A DNA stretch of 64,000 bases from Pirellulales bacterium (lineage in GTDB: Bacteria > Planctomycetota > Planctomycetia > Pirellulales > Lacipirellulaceae): positions 1 through 64,000 of the forward strand of contig JAKVCC010000015.1 of assembly GCA_022448265.1 (NCBI GenBank). The letters run 5' to 3'. This document shows, piece after piece, positions 28,970 through 38,145 of the stretch; position 1 is the first letter of the stretch; each line of letters begins with the position of its first letter. The translations under genes were made by a program, and so were the position numbers. The notes under the pieces are model-generated. The model did no database searches. It was not told where the DNA came from and was given only the letters and a program-made list of their open reading frames with translations.

Positions 28970-29821
28970 CTACGCTGCGGTTCGGCGCTGGGGAGGGGTG
29001 GCCGAAGTATCGTTCGGCCGCCTGTGGGCCGGTTTACGGCTGAGGTGATTGGCCCAGTCGTACAGGCCAGGAAAGAATCGTTTGCCGTAATGGGTCAGCT
29101 TGGCATAAAGTTGTGGGACGGCCACCCCTTGATTGCCATAGATGGCGCGGATCGCGGTGTCGGCGATTTTTTCTGGCGTGGTCAGCATCCACCGTGGTGG
29201 TTGTTTAGCCTGCAACTGGTCGGGGCCGCGTGGAGCTGAATAAAAAAGGTTCGTGTCAACAAAACCCGGGCACAGGGCCGTCACGCCCAAACCGCGCTTA
29301 CCGTACTCGGCACGTAGGGATTCACTAAATCCGACCAGTCCAAACTTACTACTGGTATAAAGCGCCAAACGGCGGGTGCCCACGAGCCCAAAGAAGCTTG
29401 CCACATTGAGCACGTGCGCCTCGGTTCGTTCCAAAAGCGACGGCAACAGCAGGCGGGTGAAATGAATGGGGGCGTGCAGATTGATGGCCAACAGTTTTTC
29501 ACAATCAGCCGCGTTCATTTGATCGGTCTGGCCATAGTATGTGATTCCGGCATTATTGACCAAGATGTCGATGCCACCGAACCGATCCAGAATGGTGCGG
29601 GTGCTGGCCTCGATCTGTCGGGTTTGGCTCACATCGCAATAGTGACCAGTAGCCTCGACACCCAGTGTTCGGCTCTCCGCGACGACTTGACTCAGTCCGG
29701 CCTCGTCGACATCGAGTAAGACTAGGTCAGCCCCTTCCCGAGCCAGCCGTAGCGCAATTGCGCGGCCGATGCCGCCGGCAGCGCCCGTTACGAGTGCTGT
29801 TTTGCTTTTAATGTGTTGCAT
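28970..29821 (-). CDS. Short-chain dehydrogenase/reductase
   Basis: A 283-residue classical SDR. Cofactor motif TGAAGGIG at residues 12-19, DVD after strand 2, NNAG at 89-92, and the catalytic triad Ser142, Tyr155 and Lys159 (YTSSK). LALYTSSKFGLVGFSESLRAEY is typical of the family; the acidic residue after strand 2 (LLDVDE) favours NAD(H). The C-terminal 60 residues (YGKRFFPGLYDWANHLSRK) are basic and extended, as in membrane-associated SDRs. It lies 151 bp downstream of the SyrB2-like gene on the same strand and could form an operon with it. Substrate unknown. Confidence 0.88.
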   Translation of the reverse strand: MQHIKSKTALVTGAAGGIGRAIALRLAREGADLVLLDVDEAGLSQVVAESRTLGVEATGHYCDVSQTRQIEASTRTILDRFGGIDILVNNAGITYYGQTDQMNAADCEKLLAINLHAPIHFTRLLLPSLLERTEAHVLNVASFFGLVGTRRLALYTSSKFGLVGFSESLRAEYGKRGLGVTALCPGFVDTNLFYSAPRGPDQLQAKQPPRWMLTTPEKIADTAIRAIYGNQGVAVPQLYAKLTHYGKRFFPGLYDWANHLSRKPAHRRPNDTSATPPQRRTAA

Positions 29822-29972
29822 GGAAGAAGAGTGGGGAGCAAGCAGCCTAAAATTGGGAGCTTAGAGTCAGCGACAAGTATTGAGGATTGGCGATTGAGGA
29901 TTTAACCATTGTGGGGTGTCGAGCCTGCCGGGGGCCCCTTGGGTCGCCCGTTACCAGTGTCTGCCCTTTGCG

Positions 29973-31073
29973 TTACGCTGCTTTTTGGCCTCGTTTGGCA
30001 ACCTGACTATGCAGCTGGTCTATATCCGCGGTACGACTCAGTTGATGACTGTCTTCGCCTCGCAGGACGGCTACGCCCCAATTCTTCAAAACGTATTTTC
30101 CGCCGTTGTAGACGGAGCGATACTTTTCTTTGTTGGTATACACGGGCACATGGGTCGGAATGATGCGGGCATTGAGTGCCAGCCTATAGTGGTCGGTGGT
30201 ATTCGGGGGCGATCCGTGAATACAACGCTCGGCAAAAATCACGAACTGCCCCGACTGGACCGGCAGCGTGACGATACGGCTAGGATCCCGGTCAAATTCC
30301 AGCGAAAACTGCGCGTTGTAAAATCCTTCTTCGCCGCCAAACTTGACTGTGCGAACGCGGTCGTGCGATCCGCGGACGAATTGCATGCATCCGTTTTCAG
30401 GAGTCGCATCGTCGACGGCCAGCCAAACGGTAAGTTGAAAGAGTTCGTTGCGATCGTCGGGAAAAACGGCCGGGTCGAGATAATCCTCAACCATAAAGGT
30501 ACTGGCCTGATGAAACTGAATTGCCGGCGAGCGCGGACCCTTGAAAAAGATTTGTGATCGCCAGCACAACAGGTCGGGTCCCAAAAGTTGGGCCAGTCGT
30601 TCAGTGATGGCTGGATGCTTGAGGTGTTCCCACAGGGAGGGCATCTCGAGATGCCGATCCCGGGGCGTGCAGAAACCGTAGGTTTTCGACTTGGTGTGTT
30701 CGCTGGATAATAGTTGGATCCGAAATTCGGCCATATCTTCACGCGAAAATGCGTCGAATGGGCCGAGAAAGCCGTCTTCGCAGAACTGGCGAATTTGTTC
30801 TTTTTTGAGTTGGTACTCAGGTGCGACCAGCACCTTGGGTGAAAAAGAGCTGGGCATCTTGAATTGACAAGGCTGATCAATATAGGCCCGCGTCGCGCCC
30901 GACCCGATCAGTACCCAAAACATGGAATAGTCCCAATGCGTCACAATCGAACGCAATGCACGAGGAAGTATTCCCTTGGGCAGATGCAATGCCTTGTAGG
31001 CCATCAGGATGACCAGGGCGGGCAGTATTACAGCTCGCTGCCAAAGAGGCCGAACTTTCGGGTGAAGATTCAT
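29973..31073 (-). CDS. SyrB2-like PhyH-fold protein, candidate Fe(II)/2-oxoglutarate halogenase
   Basis: A 366-residue protein whose residues 85-345 match the chlorinating-enzyme branch of the PhyH superfamily. The segment LLCWRSQIFFK (168-178) leads to the metal motif H188-Q-A190 in IQFHQASTF. Then come LTVWLAVDDATPENGCMQFV (214-233), the distal His286 (FAERCIHGSPPN) and two Arg residues spaced as in SyrB2 (R297 and R303). In hydroxylases the third ligand is Asp or Glu (HxD/E); Ala or Gly there opens the chloride site, as in SyrB2 (H116, A118, H235, R254, known biochemistry). Residues 13-27 are hydrophobic and unlike SyrB2, perhaps a membrane anchor. No carrier-protein or NRPS gene is near. 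It is co-directional with the SDR gene. Halogenation is inferred, not shown. Confidence 0.78.
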   Translation of the reverse strand: MNLHPKVRPLWQRAVILPALVILMAYKALHLPKGILPRALRSIVTHWDYSMFWVLIGSGATRAYIDQPCQFKMPSSFSPKVLVAPEYQLKKEQIRQFCEDGFLGPFDAFSREDMAEFRIQLLSSEHTKSKTYGFCTPRDRHLEMPSLWEHLKHPAITERLAQLLGPDLLCWRSQIFFKGPRSPAIQFHQASTFMVEDYLDPAVFPDDRNELFQLTVWLAVDDATPENGCMQFVRGSHDRVRTVKFGGEEGFYNAQFSLEFDRDPSRIVTLPVQSGQFVIFAERCIHGSPPNTTDHYRLALNARIIPTHVPVYTNKEKYRSVYNGGKYVLKNWGVAVLRGEDSHQLSRTADIDQLHSQVAKRGQKAA

Positions 31074-31700
31074 GAGATAGTTGTAACGAGGAAGAGCCGC
31101 TAGCAGTGGTGGTAATTTTCCGAGGTGCAGGCCTGATCAGCTCGTCGCGTGGGATAGCACAATCGGGAACCAGTTTCAAAATCCCCCTTTAGGCAACGCG
31201 GCACTTGAAACAAAGAACCGCCTAGTGAACTTGAAGTGGGTTCTAGAACCCACTTCACCATCATCGGTCGGCGGCAATATTTTTGAGAATTGCGCCACCA
31301 AAACCGGGTTTCGAAACTGGTACTACCAGAGTCATCGGACTTCCAGTGGGTTAGGTTAAAAGATTTTGATGAACGGTGGTGCTGCTAGCAAGTCGCCGAA
31401 AGTCAACTTCCGGGCTCTGGGCGCACGGCGTTTGGCAGCGTCTGCCGAGCCGGACAACTCTGGTGGGGCAGGCTGCATTTTCGGCCGATGAACTGGCGAA
31501 CAACGGCCAGTGACGGTGGGTTCGTTGACCCAAGTAAGGTTTCCCCCTGCGTTTCATTGGTCATCGCGTCTTGCGCCAATAGATTTTTTCCCTAGCGACA
31601 GAAAACGGACCTGGTGTCGGGAAGATTCGAAAAATTTTCTATTTTCTAACACCTGTGATAGAATTACGGTGTTTGTTTGCCACCGCTGGTACAAATTGCC
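31074..31700. other. Divergent intergenic region with a long palindrome
   Basis: No gene recognised. It separates the SyrB2-like gene (left) from the VWA gene (right) and holds the perfect 26-bp palindrome listed separately. Confidence 0.4.
31232..31257. promoter_or_regulatory. Perfect 26-bp palindrome, possible operator
   Basis: The half-site TGAAGTGGGTTCT is followed without spacer by its exact reverse complement. It lies 158 bp upstream of the SyrB2-like gene's start and 443 bp upstream of the VWA gene's start, in an otherwise featureless divergent region. A dimeric repressor site is one reading; a hairpin in RNA is another. No second copy was noticed in the window. Confidence 0.5.
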
Positions 31701-33155
31701 ATGTCCGCCAGTCCGTCGCCAAAAAAACCAGACTCACCGGATCCTCCGCTGCAAGAGGTGAGCGACAAGGACATTGAGGACAGGGAAATCGAGGACAGGG
31801 AAATCAAGGAGAAGGAAGCAAAAGCGGTCGAAACGTTTTTCTTTGAGGTTTCTGCGGGCAGCAAGACGGGTGTGGACCAATCTGCCGCACCTCCCGCACC
31901 ACCTGCTAAGGGGGTGCAGGCCGCGGAGCGGGCATCTGCTGTGAAGTGTGCGCCGGCGGATGCCGGTGGCCAAAAACGTCCCAGCAAGAAAGTGTCCACG
32001 ACGGTGGCCGAGCGATCATTGCCGCAGGTACGCCGCGCTGCGTCCTGCGCCAAGCCTGTGAAGAGGGCTGCGGTGGCCAGGGCGCGCGGGGCAGCGCCCA
32101 GCGATGAGGCAATTTTGGGCGGCATTGCCGTTCATCACCAGGAAGAGCAGCCCCTCAAGCGGGGTCGACGCGATTTGCCTTCTTCGACGATCAGCTTGAT
32201 CGTCCACGTTGCAATTATTTTTCTCTTGAGTATTTACACCTTGGCCCTGCCGCCTAAGGAAGAAGATTTGGGTTTCTACACAAGCACAGCCACCTACGAG
32301 GACGTGGAGGATTTTCAGGATTTAGAAATCGGCCCTAACGAAGAGTTGGAGTCGCTCGAGGCCCGCTTGGCTACCGAAATTACTGACCCGGGCGCGACGC
32401 CCTTTGGCGACCTCTCGGCAGAGTCCGCGTTGGCAGACGTGTCAGGCGACACGGTATTCAACTCCGATAGTCTTGGCGACCTGGGGGACTTGTTCGGCGA
32501 AGCGGGGAGCGGCATGGACGAAGCGGGCGAGGGTTTGGGCGCTGCCGCAACGGCTAGCTTCTTTGGCACCAAGATCGAGGGAAATCGGATTTTATACATT
32601 CTGGACAATTCTGGCGGGATGAAAGGCGGAAAATTCGAAACGTTGGTCGATGAATTGCTCAAGAGCGTTGGTTCTTTGCAGCCAAAGCAACAGTTCTACG
32701 TGATCTTTTACAGCGATACCGTATATCCTTTGTTCTATCCTCAACCCGCCACAAGTTTTGTCCGCCCAACGGACAAGAATACAAACTTCTTGCGCGAGTG
32801 GTTGGATACGGTTGAGCTTTGCGTTGGCAATAGCATTGACGAAGCGTTGGAGGCAGCGCTGGTGATCCAACCCGATACTGTTTTTCTGCTCACTGATGGT
32901 GAGCTGTTTACGACAGAAACCAAGAAGAGAATGCTTCTTGATGGAGCGAGCCGCGAATTCCCTATCAGTACATTTGGTATGGGAGCCGGAGAAACCAGCA
33001 AATTCGTGAGCGAGTTGCGCCAAGTTGCCGAAGCCAATCGGGGTACCTATCGGACAATTGACGTTTCACCGGAAGCGGCAAATCGGGCTCGGGAGAAAAA
33101 TCGGCCCTCTCGCGGCAGTGGCGAGCCCGGACCTGTCTGGGGGCGAGCTTTGTGA
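31701..33155 (+). CDS. VWA-domain protein with TonB-like N-terminal anchor
   Basis: A 484-residue protein. Residues 1-160 are a charged, low-complexity cytoplasmic tail with a small tandem repeat (EDREIEDREIKEKE, about residues 25-40). One membrane helix spans about 162-184 (TISLIVHVAIIFLLSIYTLA). It contains S165, H169, L176 and T180 at the spacing of the TonB S16-H20-L27-S31 motif. Residues 185-285 are acidic. Residues 297-470 are a von Willebrand factor A domain: ILYILDNSGGM (MIDAS, third position Gly306 instead of Ser), TVFLLTDGE and a C-terminal alpha/beta end. ATG 31701 fits the start of composition change. It stands alone on its strand. VWA domains bind proteins through a metal ion; the TonB-like helix suggests contact with ExbB/ExbD-type motors, which is inference. 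Confidence 0.8.
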   Translation: MSASPSPKKPDSPDPPLQEVSDKDIEDREIEDREIKEKEAKAVETFFFEVSAGSKTGVDQSAAPPAPPAKGVQAAERASAVKCAPADAGGQKRPSKKVSTTVAERSLPQVRRAASCAKPVKRAAVARARGAAPSDEAILGGIAVHHQEEQPLKRGRRDLPSSTISLIVHVAIIFLLSIYTLALPPKEEDLGFYTSTATYEDVEDFQDLEIGPNEELESLEARLATEITDPGATPFGDLSAESALADVSGDTVFNSDSLGDLGDLFGEAGSGMDEAGEGLGAAATASFFGTKIEGNRILYILDNSGGMKGGKFETLVDELLKSVGSLQPKQQFYVIFYSDTVYPLFYPQPATSFVRPTDKNTNFLREWLDTVELCVGNSIDEALEAALVIQPDTVFLLTDGELFTTETKKRMLLDGASREFPISTFGMGAGETSKFVSELRQVAEANRGTYRTIDVSPEAANRAREKNRPSRGSGEPGPVWGRAL

Positions 33156-34181
33156 GGAAAGTAGTTGCCTGCGGTGGATCATATGCGGTCAAACTTGCAT
33201 GGGAGCAAATGAATTAAGCTCAAGGCCGCGGCGAGAATCGCTGGTGGGCCAGAAAAAAAAGTGGGCCTCGAACGAGCCAAAACCTTGTTTGGCTATACGA
33301 ATCGGTCAGGGGCAACTAAACCAGTTCGTCGAAGTTCGTCCGAGGCCCACGGGCCAGTGTCGTTGAGAGTCGGCAGCGGGGATTCGCCGCCGGTCTCGCC
33401 TATTAGTTAGGCACTTATCGTGCCAAAAGTGCGGCCGTGGTCCGGAAGCCGGCGTTCGGTAGGTTGCAGAACCCTATTCCAGATAAGGACTTAGTGTGAG
33501 ACACCGAGCCACAGCAAAGAGCGTTTCCTCTGCATTGGCTGTCTGCCGGGACCCAACCACTGGCCCTTAAAGCGCAGCAGCCAGCTGGGGGCTTGCGCCG
33601 ATCTAAAGCAACGCAACCACACCTGGCCCACCTGACCGCCATTGCGACCAGTTTTTGTCTCAGATCGGGATGCCGGGGCTTCCGGTTGTGTCACAAACCT
33701 TTATGAAATAATGACTTGTGAAAATTGACTTGCCTGCAAATATTGGTCCGCAGTGCTAGTGTTGGCCACCCCACGGTAACCGGCCGCCCTCATGGCCTTG
33801 CCTAAAACGCGTCTCGTTACGAGATGTTCGGGTTTGGGTGACTCGGCAGGGCCAGGGTAGTTCGGGACGCCGGTGGCGCGCGTGATAGAACGCTTGCGCC
33901 ACTTTTTCCATATAGCGCAACAGGTAGTTCCCCGACGGGAGCTAGGTTTTGGTCTCGATCCCTCTGTTCGACGCGCGACTGAGGTCGACCTTGGTCGGCG
34001 ACAAGCGTTCTTCACGGCGGGCGCGGAAGCAGGTTATATTGCGACCTTGAATCTCAGTGGAAATGCATAACGGTTTCACGTTAGGCGTTTTACTCCGAGG
34101 TGGAACGCTAGCGGCATTTGATATTCATGGCTGTTAGCTACGATCCAACGTTGTTGTTTGACCTCTCGAGGATTTGTTATT
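33156..34181. other. 1-kb intergenic region with a structured element
   Basis: No convincing gene. Several short frames exist on both strands (for example minus 33701-34015) but none has protein-like composition or recognised similarity. A nested inverted-repeat structure occupies about 33222-33382 and is listed separately. Confidence 0.4.
33222..33382. ncRNA. Candidate structured RNA or inverted-repeat element
   Basis: Nested complementarity is visible. The strongest helix is GTGGGCCTCG (33261-33270) with CGAGGCCCAC (33341-33350), perfect over 10 bp. Inside it are a perfect 7-bp hairpin, AGCCAAA/TTTGGCT (33275-33294), and a 5-bp helix ACGAA/TTCGT (33297-33339). Outside, GGCGAgaATCGCTG (about 33233) can pair with CAGCgggGATTCGCC (about 33369). 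An A8 run precedes the main helix. It could be a terminator complex of the VWA gene, a regulatory RNA or a short mobile inverted repeat; no known RNA family is recognised. Confidence 0.4.
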
Positions 34182-35030
34182 GTGCCCCACCAAGACCCAG
34201 TGGTGATCGGTCCCTACCTGTGTGGCCGAGAACAGCCCCTATTGTGGATTGCCGGGCCGTGCGTGCTCGAGACCGAAGCGCTAGCGATAGAAATCGCCGA
34301 GGAGCTCCAGCGGGTGGCAACTGCGGTCTCGGTGCAACTGGTTTTCAAAGCCTCTTTCGACAAAGCCAATCGCACCAGTAGCAGTGCGCGACGAGGTCCA
34401 GGGTTGAAAGCAGGGCTCGAAATGTTGGCCGGAGTGGCCAGCGCGACGGGGCTGCCGGTAACAACTGATATCCATGAGCCGAGTCAAGCCGCTGCTGCCG
34501 GTGAGGTGTGTGAGCTGTTGCAGATTCCAGCCTTCCTAGCGCGGCAGACCGACCTGTTGATCGCGGCGGCCCGCACCGGAAAAGCTGTCAACGTTAAGAA
34601 AGCACAATTCATGTCGCCCGGCGATATGAAATATGTTGTCGAAAAACTCGTCACCGCCGGCTGCGACAATATATTGCTCTGCGAGCGGGGCACATTTTTT
34701 GGCTATGGCCGTTTGGTCAACGACATGCGCGCGATTCCGCAGATGCAGGCACTCGGGGTGCCGGTCGTGTTTGACGCGACGCACAGTGTGCAGGAGCCGG
34801 GCGGATTGGGAGGCGCGACCGGAGGCAATTCCTCGATGGTTGAACCGCTGGCCCGCGCGGCCATGGCTTTGGGGGCGGAAGGCTTATTTACCGAAACACA
34901 CCCTGCCCCTGATCAATCGCCGAGTGATGGCCCGAATATGATCCCGTTGGGTGAAATCGAAGCGGTAATGCGTCGACTTGTCTCCATCCGCAACGTGATG
35001 CTCCAAGAATTTGAGACCGCTTGTGACTAA
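34182..35030 (+). CDS. kdsA: 3-deoxy-8-phosphooctulonate synthase
   Basis: A 282-residue TIM-barrel enzyme condensing arabinose 5-phosphate with phosphoenolpyruvate to KDO 8-phosphate for lipopolysaccharide core. Family motifs in order: [23 protein letters not shown] (PEP and phosphate binding), [62 protein letters not shown] and [20 protein letters not shown] 34182, with GAGGA nine bases upstream, fits the usual N-terminus; an in-frame TTG at 34158 is possible. The next gene starts inside its last codons. It implies a KDO-containing outer membrane. Confidence 0.95.
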   Translation: MPHQDPVVIGPYLCGREQPLLWIAGPCVLETEALAIEIAEELQRVATAVSVQLVFKASFDKANRTSSSARRGPGLKAGLEMLAGVASATGLPVTTDIHEPSQAAAAGEVCELLQIPAFLARQTDLLIAAARTGKAVNVKKAQFMSPGDMKYVVEKLVTAGCDNILLCERGTFFGYGRLVNDMRAIPQMQALGVPVVFDATHSVQEPGGLGGATGGNSSMVEPLARAAMALGAEGLFTETHPAPDQSPSDGPNMIPLGEIEAVMRRLVSIRNVMLQEFETACD

Positions 35031-37098
35031 TCTACGTGTTGTAATCGCTGGTCTGTTGCTTTTGGGAGGCGCATTGTTGCTCACCGAGAGCTGTGGGCGG
35101 CGCGCGCCGTTACCAGGTCGATTGGGCGTTCGGCGGGGGAGCGCGGGCGACGTCGGAAGCCAGAAATCCGAAGCGCTGATCAAGGCCATCGCTCGGGGAC
35201 TCAATAATTTGCCGCAGGAGGTTGCGCTCGAGTTGCAGCCACCTTTTCCCGTTCTTGATGATTCAAAGAGTGCCGATCGACAAGAAGTATTGGCGACCTG
35301 CAGCACGACGCCGGGCGTTCTAGGAAGCCCATACAACTATCTGGAGGTTCCAAAGGGTAACGCTAATTTTCGAACGTTGAAGGTTCGTCCTGGCGACCGG
35401 GTGCGCTATTTTGTCACTTATACCGATGAAGATCCGGAATACGGCGTACAGCAATTGACGCATCTCGAACTGGTTGTAAGACGGCTTGATACGAGCAACA
35501 ACCCGCAGAACGCGCTCATTGTCGAAAGGGGGCTGAACGGTCCGGTTACGATTCCTTCTCGGATCGAGATCTGGCGTTTTTCGGACAAGCGGATGAAAGA
35601 GATTAATCTGCGCTTGCGCCGTTACATCCAGAAGCCTAGACGGATGCAGGGCTGGGAGCCGAGTCCCGACGAAAGCGCCCTGACATTGCTGCACGATAGG
35701 CTCAACCAATGGTTACGCAATGTGCCACCTTCGACTGCGGCAACGTCCGGCCGATCGGCAGAGCAAGGTATGTCGCATTGGGAGCCGGACCCACTAGTGA
35801 GCGGACTCCCCGAGGCATTGCGGGAGTCGGACCACTTGCGCACCTCGCTAACCCCAGCCGGTCAACGTAGTGGGCTCTTTGAGACAATCGATGGTCGCCT
35901 TTTGCAACAGGCCTTTTGGCTTCGCGATATTTCGAGCTGGGCCAAGGGTAGCGGGCTCACCGACCTGGAGGTTGCCGAGGCACTGTTCGACTGGACGATT
36001 CGCAACATCCAACTTGACGGGGGGGTGAGGCCTGGGATCGTGCATCAGCCCTGGCAGGCTCTCCTCTACGGTCGCGGCACGGCTGCCCAGCGGGCCTGGG
36101 TGTTTGGCGAGTTGTGCCGTCAACAGCAACTTGACGTTGTCATGCTTGCGATCGGACCCTCCGACAATGCGCCTTTGCGGGATTGGCTGCCTGCCCTATG
36201 GAGCGGGGGTAAGCTCTATTTATTTGACGCTTGGCTTGGATTTCCGGTGCCCGGCAAAGAGGCGGGCACCGTTGCCACCTTGGCCGAACTGCGGGCGGAG
36301 CCCGTGCTCTTGAGAAGGCTAGATCTTGACGCAGAAAGACTATATCCCGTCACGGCCGATGATCTCAAGCGGGTGGAAGCCCATCTAATTGCGTCGCCGC
36401 TGCAATTGTCGCGCCGGGCCGCTCTGCTGGAACAGAAACTCGACGGAAACGACTATGCGGTTTTGTCGGCAGACAATTCGCGTATCGCGGCAGAGCTAGA
36501 CTCGCATCCACATATTGCCAACTTGGGTCTTTGGCGGGTGCCGCATCAGGCCGTTTTAGACGAATACGCGATGACCGAATCGCAGCGGGAAGAAGCTGCG
36601 ATGGTGTTTTTGGGATTTGTCCAGCGTCCACGATTGTGGAAGGCGCGCGTGCTGCATTTTCAGGGAACCAAAGAAATTCCCGCAGACCAGCTCGATGACC
36701 CCCTTTCTGAAGAAGATTTGGGTCATGACAAGGCGAAATCCCTGTATCTCGATCCTCGCGTGCGTCCACCTGCGTCGATCCTAGAAAAGGTAGCCCCGGG
36801 CAAGCAGGCCCTTTATCGCCGGGTCAAAGGTGATGCCAGCTACTGGTTGGGACTTTTATGCTATGACTTGGGCGACTACGAAGTGGCCGTCGATTGGCTT
36901 AAGGAATGGACCCTCGATGCCGATCCGAGAGGCCCTTGGACTGCTGGCGCACGATACAACTTGTCCCGGGCCTACGAAGCTTTGGGGCGAATAGACGAAG
37001 CGATGGATTTGCTTACCACCGGCGTCACGCCCCAAAACTATGGCGATCAAATCAGGGCACGACAGCTTCAAAAGCAGACCGAAAAAGGTGAGCAATGA
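35023..37098 (+). CDS. Exported protein with transglutaminase-like core and TPR-like C-terminus
   Basis: A 691-residue protein. The N-terminus has a signal or anchor helix ([20 protein letters not shown]; the Cys is not in a standard lipobox). Residues 310-400 resemble a transglutaminase-like core, with [15 protein letters not shown] and [20 protein letters not shown], where Ala-Gln replaces the usual Gly-Cys nucleophile region, so catalysis is doubtful. The last 100 residues ([40 protein letters not shown]) are TPR-like. GTG 35023 overlaps the kdsA stop by 8 bases, so translation is probably coupled. Such proteins are common and uncharacterised in planctomycetes. An envelope role is suggested by kdsA coupling only. 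Confidence 0.72.
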   Translation: MTNLRVVIAGLLLLGGALLLTESCGRRAPLPGRLGVRRGSAGDVGSQKSEALIKAIARGLNNLPQEVALELQPPFPVLDDSKSADRQEVLATCSTTPGVLGSPYNYLEVPKGNANFRTLKVRPGDRVRYFVTYTDEDPEYGVQQLTHLELVVRRLDTSNNPQNALIVERGLNGPVTIPSRIEIWRFSDKRMKEINLRLRRYIQKPRRMQGWEPSPDESALTLLHDRLNQWLRNVPPSTAATSGRSAEQGMSHWEPDPLVSGLPEALRESDHLRTSLTPAGQRSGLFETIDGRLLQQAFWLRDISSWAKGSGLTDLEVAEALFDWTIRNIQLDGGVRPGIVHQPWQALLYGRGTAAQRAWVFGELCRQQQLDVVMLAIGPSDNAPLRDWLPALWSGGKLYLFDAWLGFPVPGKEAGTVATLAELRAEPVLLRRLDLDAERLYPVTADDLKRVEAHLIASPLQLSRRAALLEQKLDGNDYAVLSADNSRIAAELDSHPHIANLGLWRVPHQAVLDEYAMTESQREEAAMVFLGFVQRPRLWKARVLHFQGTKEIPADQLDDPLSEEDLGHDKAKSLYLDPRVRPPASILEKVAPGKQALYRRVKGDASYWLGLLCYDLGDYEVAVDWLKEWTLDADPRGPWTAGARYNLSRAYEALGRIDEAMDLLTTGVTPQNYGDQIRARQLQKQTEKGEQ

Positions 37099-37191
37099 CC
37101 AGGCCCGTATGAGGACCAGTGGGGCCACTTGTTTTCCTCGTTGGTGCGATATTGGTCGCCGGTCACCCCCTCCACCCTCTATGCGATTGCC

Positions 37192-38145
37192 ATGCTCAGG
37201 TTGATGCATCGTCACTGGTTTTTGCTTTTGCTCTTGGGGACGCTGGCGATCGGCATGGGTTGGGCAGACCGATGCGCTCCGCTTGCCAAAGGCTTACCAA
37301 GTGCATGGATCATTGGAAGTGTACTCTGGGCCATGGCGCTGCCTCTCCGCATGGACCATCTAGTCGATACCTTGCGCTCGCCGCGGCCCGCCCTGTTGGC
37401 GGTGGCGACAAGCTGGCTGCTTGTGCCTCTGCTGGCTTGGTGTTTCGGCCATCTGTTAATAGACGACCTAGCCCTCGGGCTGACGATTACCGCGGCGGTA
37501 CCATGCACCCTCGCCTCGGCGGCCGTATGGACCCGCCTGGCTGGTGGCAACGATAGTGTGGGTTTTCTTGTAACGGTGCTGACAAATCTAAGTTGTTTTT
37601 GTGTCACTCCTGCGCTGATTCAAATCAGTTCGGGACGAACTGTGGCAGCGATTTCATTTGGGCCGATGGCGCTGCGACTCTTGGCGCTGATCGTGTTGCC
37701 CCTTGGTTTGGCGCAACTGATGCGCCGCATGCGGAGCGTCCGGCATTGGGCCGACCAGACCCGCCATCTACTCAATGCTTATGCTCAGTTGGGGATTCTA
37801 GCAATTGTTTTCGTGGGCGCCGTGCATTGCGGAACCACGTTGGGCGCGCTGGCCAGCCAATGGGTGCAGTTCGGCGGGCAGCTCGCTGCTTTGCTGATAA
37901 TTGTTGCGACAATTCACACGATTGCCTGGGCCAGCGGGTATTGGGTGGCCGGTCGCATCGGGATCGCCCGGCCCGAGCAAATTGCCGTCGCCTTTGCCGG
38001 CAGCCAGAAAACGCTTATGGTTGGTTTAGTAATTGCGCTGGATTTCGGTGGCCTCACCATCCTGCCGCTGATTACTTTTCACGTTGTGCAATTGCTGATC
38101 GACACGCTGCTTGCCAGTCGACTACGCGTCGGGAGTGAGGCCTAG
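37192..38145 (+). CDS. Bile acid:sodium symporter-type membrane permease
   Basis: A 317-residue protein with nine or ten hydrophobic helices of the BASS/SBF superfamily. The conserved crossover segments are visible: LTITAAVPCTLASAAVWTRL (the first broken helix) and IAVAFAGSQKTLMVGLVIAL (the second, SQKT motif of the SBF-like subgroup). ATG 37192 is taken as start; TTG 37129 or ATG 37204 are alternatives. The 3' end overlaps the converging dioxygenase-like gene by 24 bp. Characterised members move organic anions with sodium; the substrate here is unknown. Confidence 0.82.
   Translation: MLRLMHRHWFLLLLLGTLAIGMGWADRCAPLAKGLPSAWIIGSVLWAMALPLRMDHLVDTLRSPRPALLAVATSWLLVPLLAWCFGHLLIDDLALGLTITAAVPCTLASAAVWTRLAGGNDSVGFLVTVLTNLSCFCVTPALIQISSGRTVAAISFGPMALRLLALIVLPLGLAQLMRRMRSVRHWADQTRHLLNAYAQLGILAIVFVGAVHCGTTLGALASQWVQFGGQLAALLIIVATIHTIAWASGYWVAGRIGIARPEQIAVAFAGSQKTLMVGLVIALDFGGLTILPLITFHVVQLLIDTLLASRLRVGSEA

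Noticed and set aside
29916..30557. Plus-strand open frame of about 213 codons
   Set aside because: Antisense to the SyrB2-like gene, whose motifs are unambiguous on the minus strand.
33701..34015. 104-codon minus-strand frame before kdsA
   Set aside because: Composition is Arg/Thr/Ser-rich without motifs and no credible start signal.
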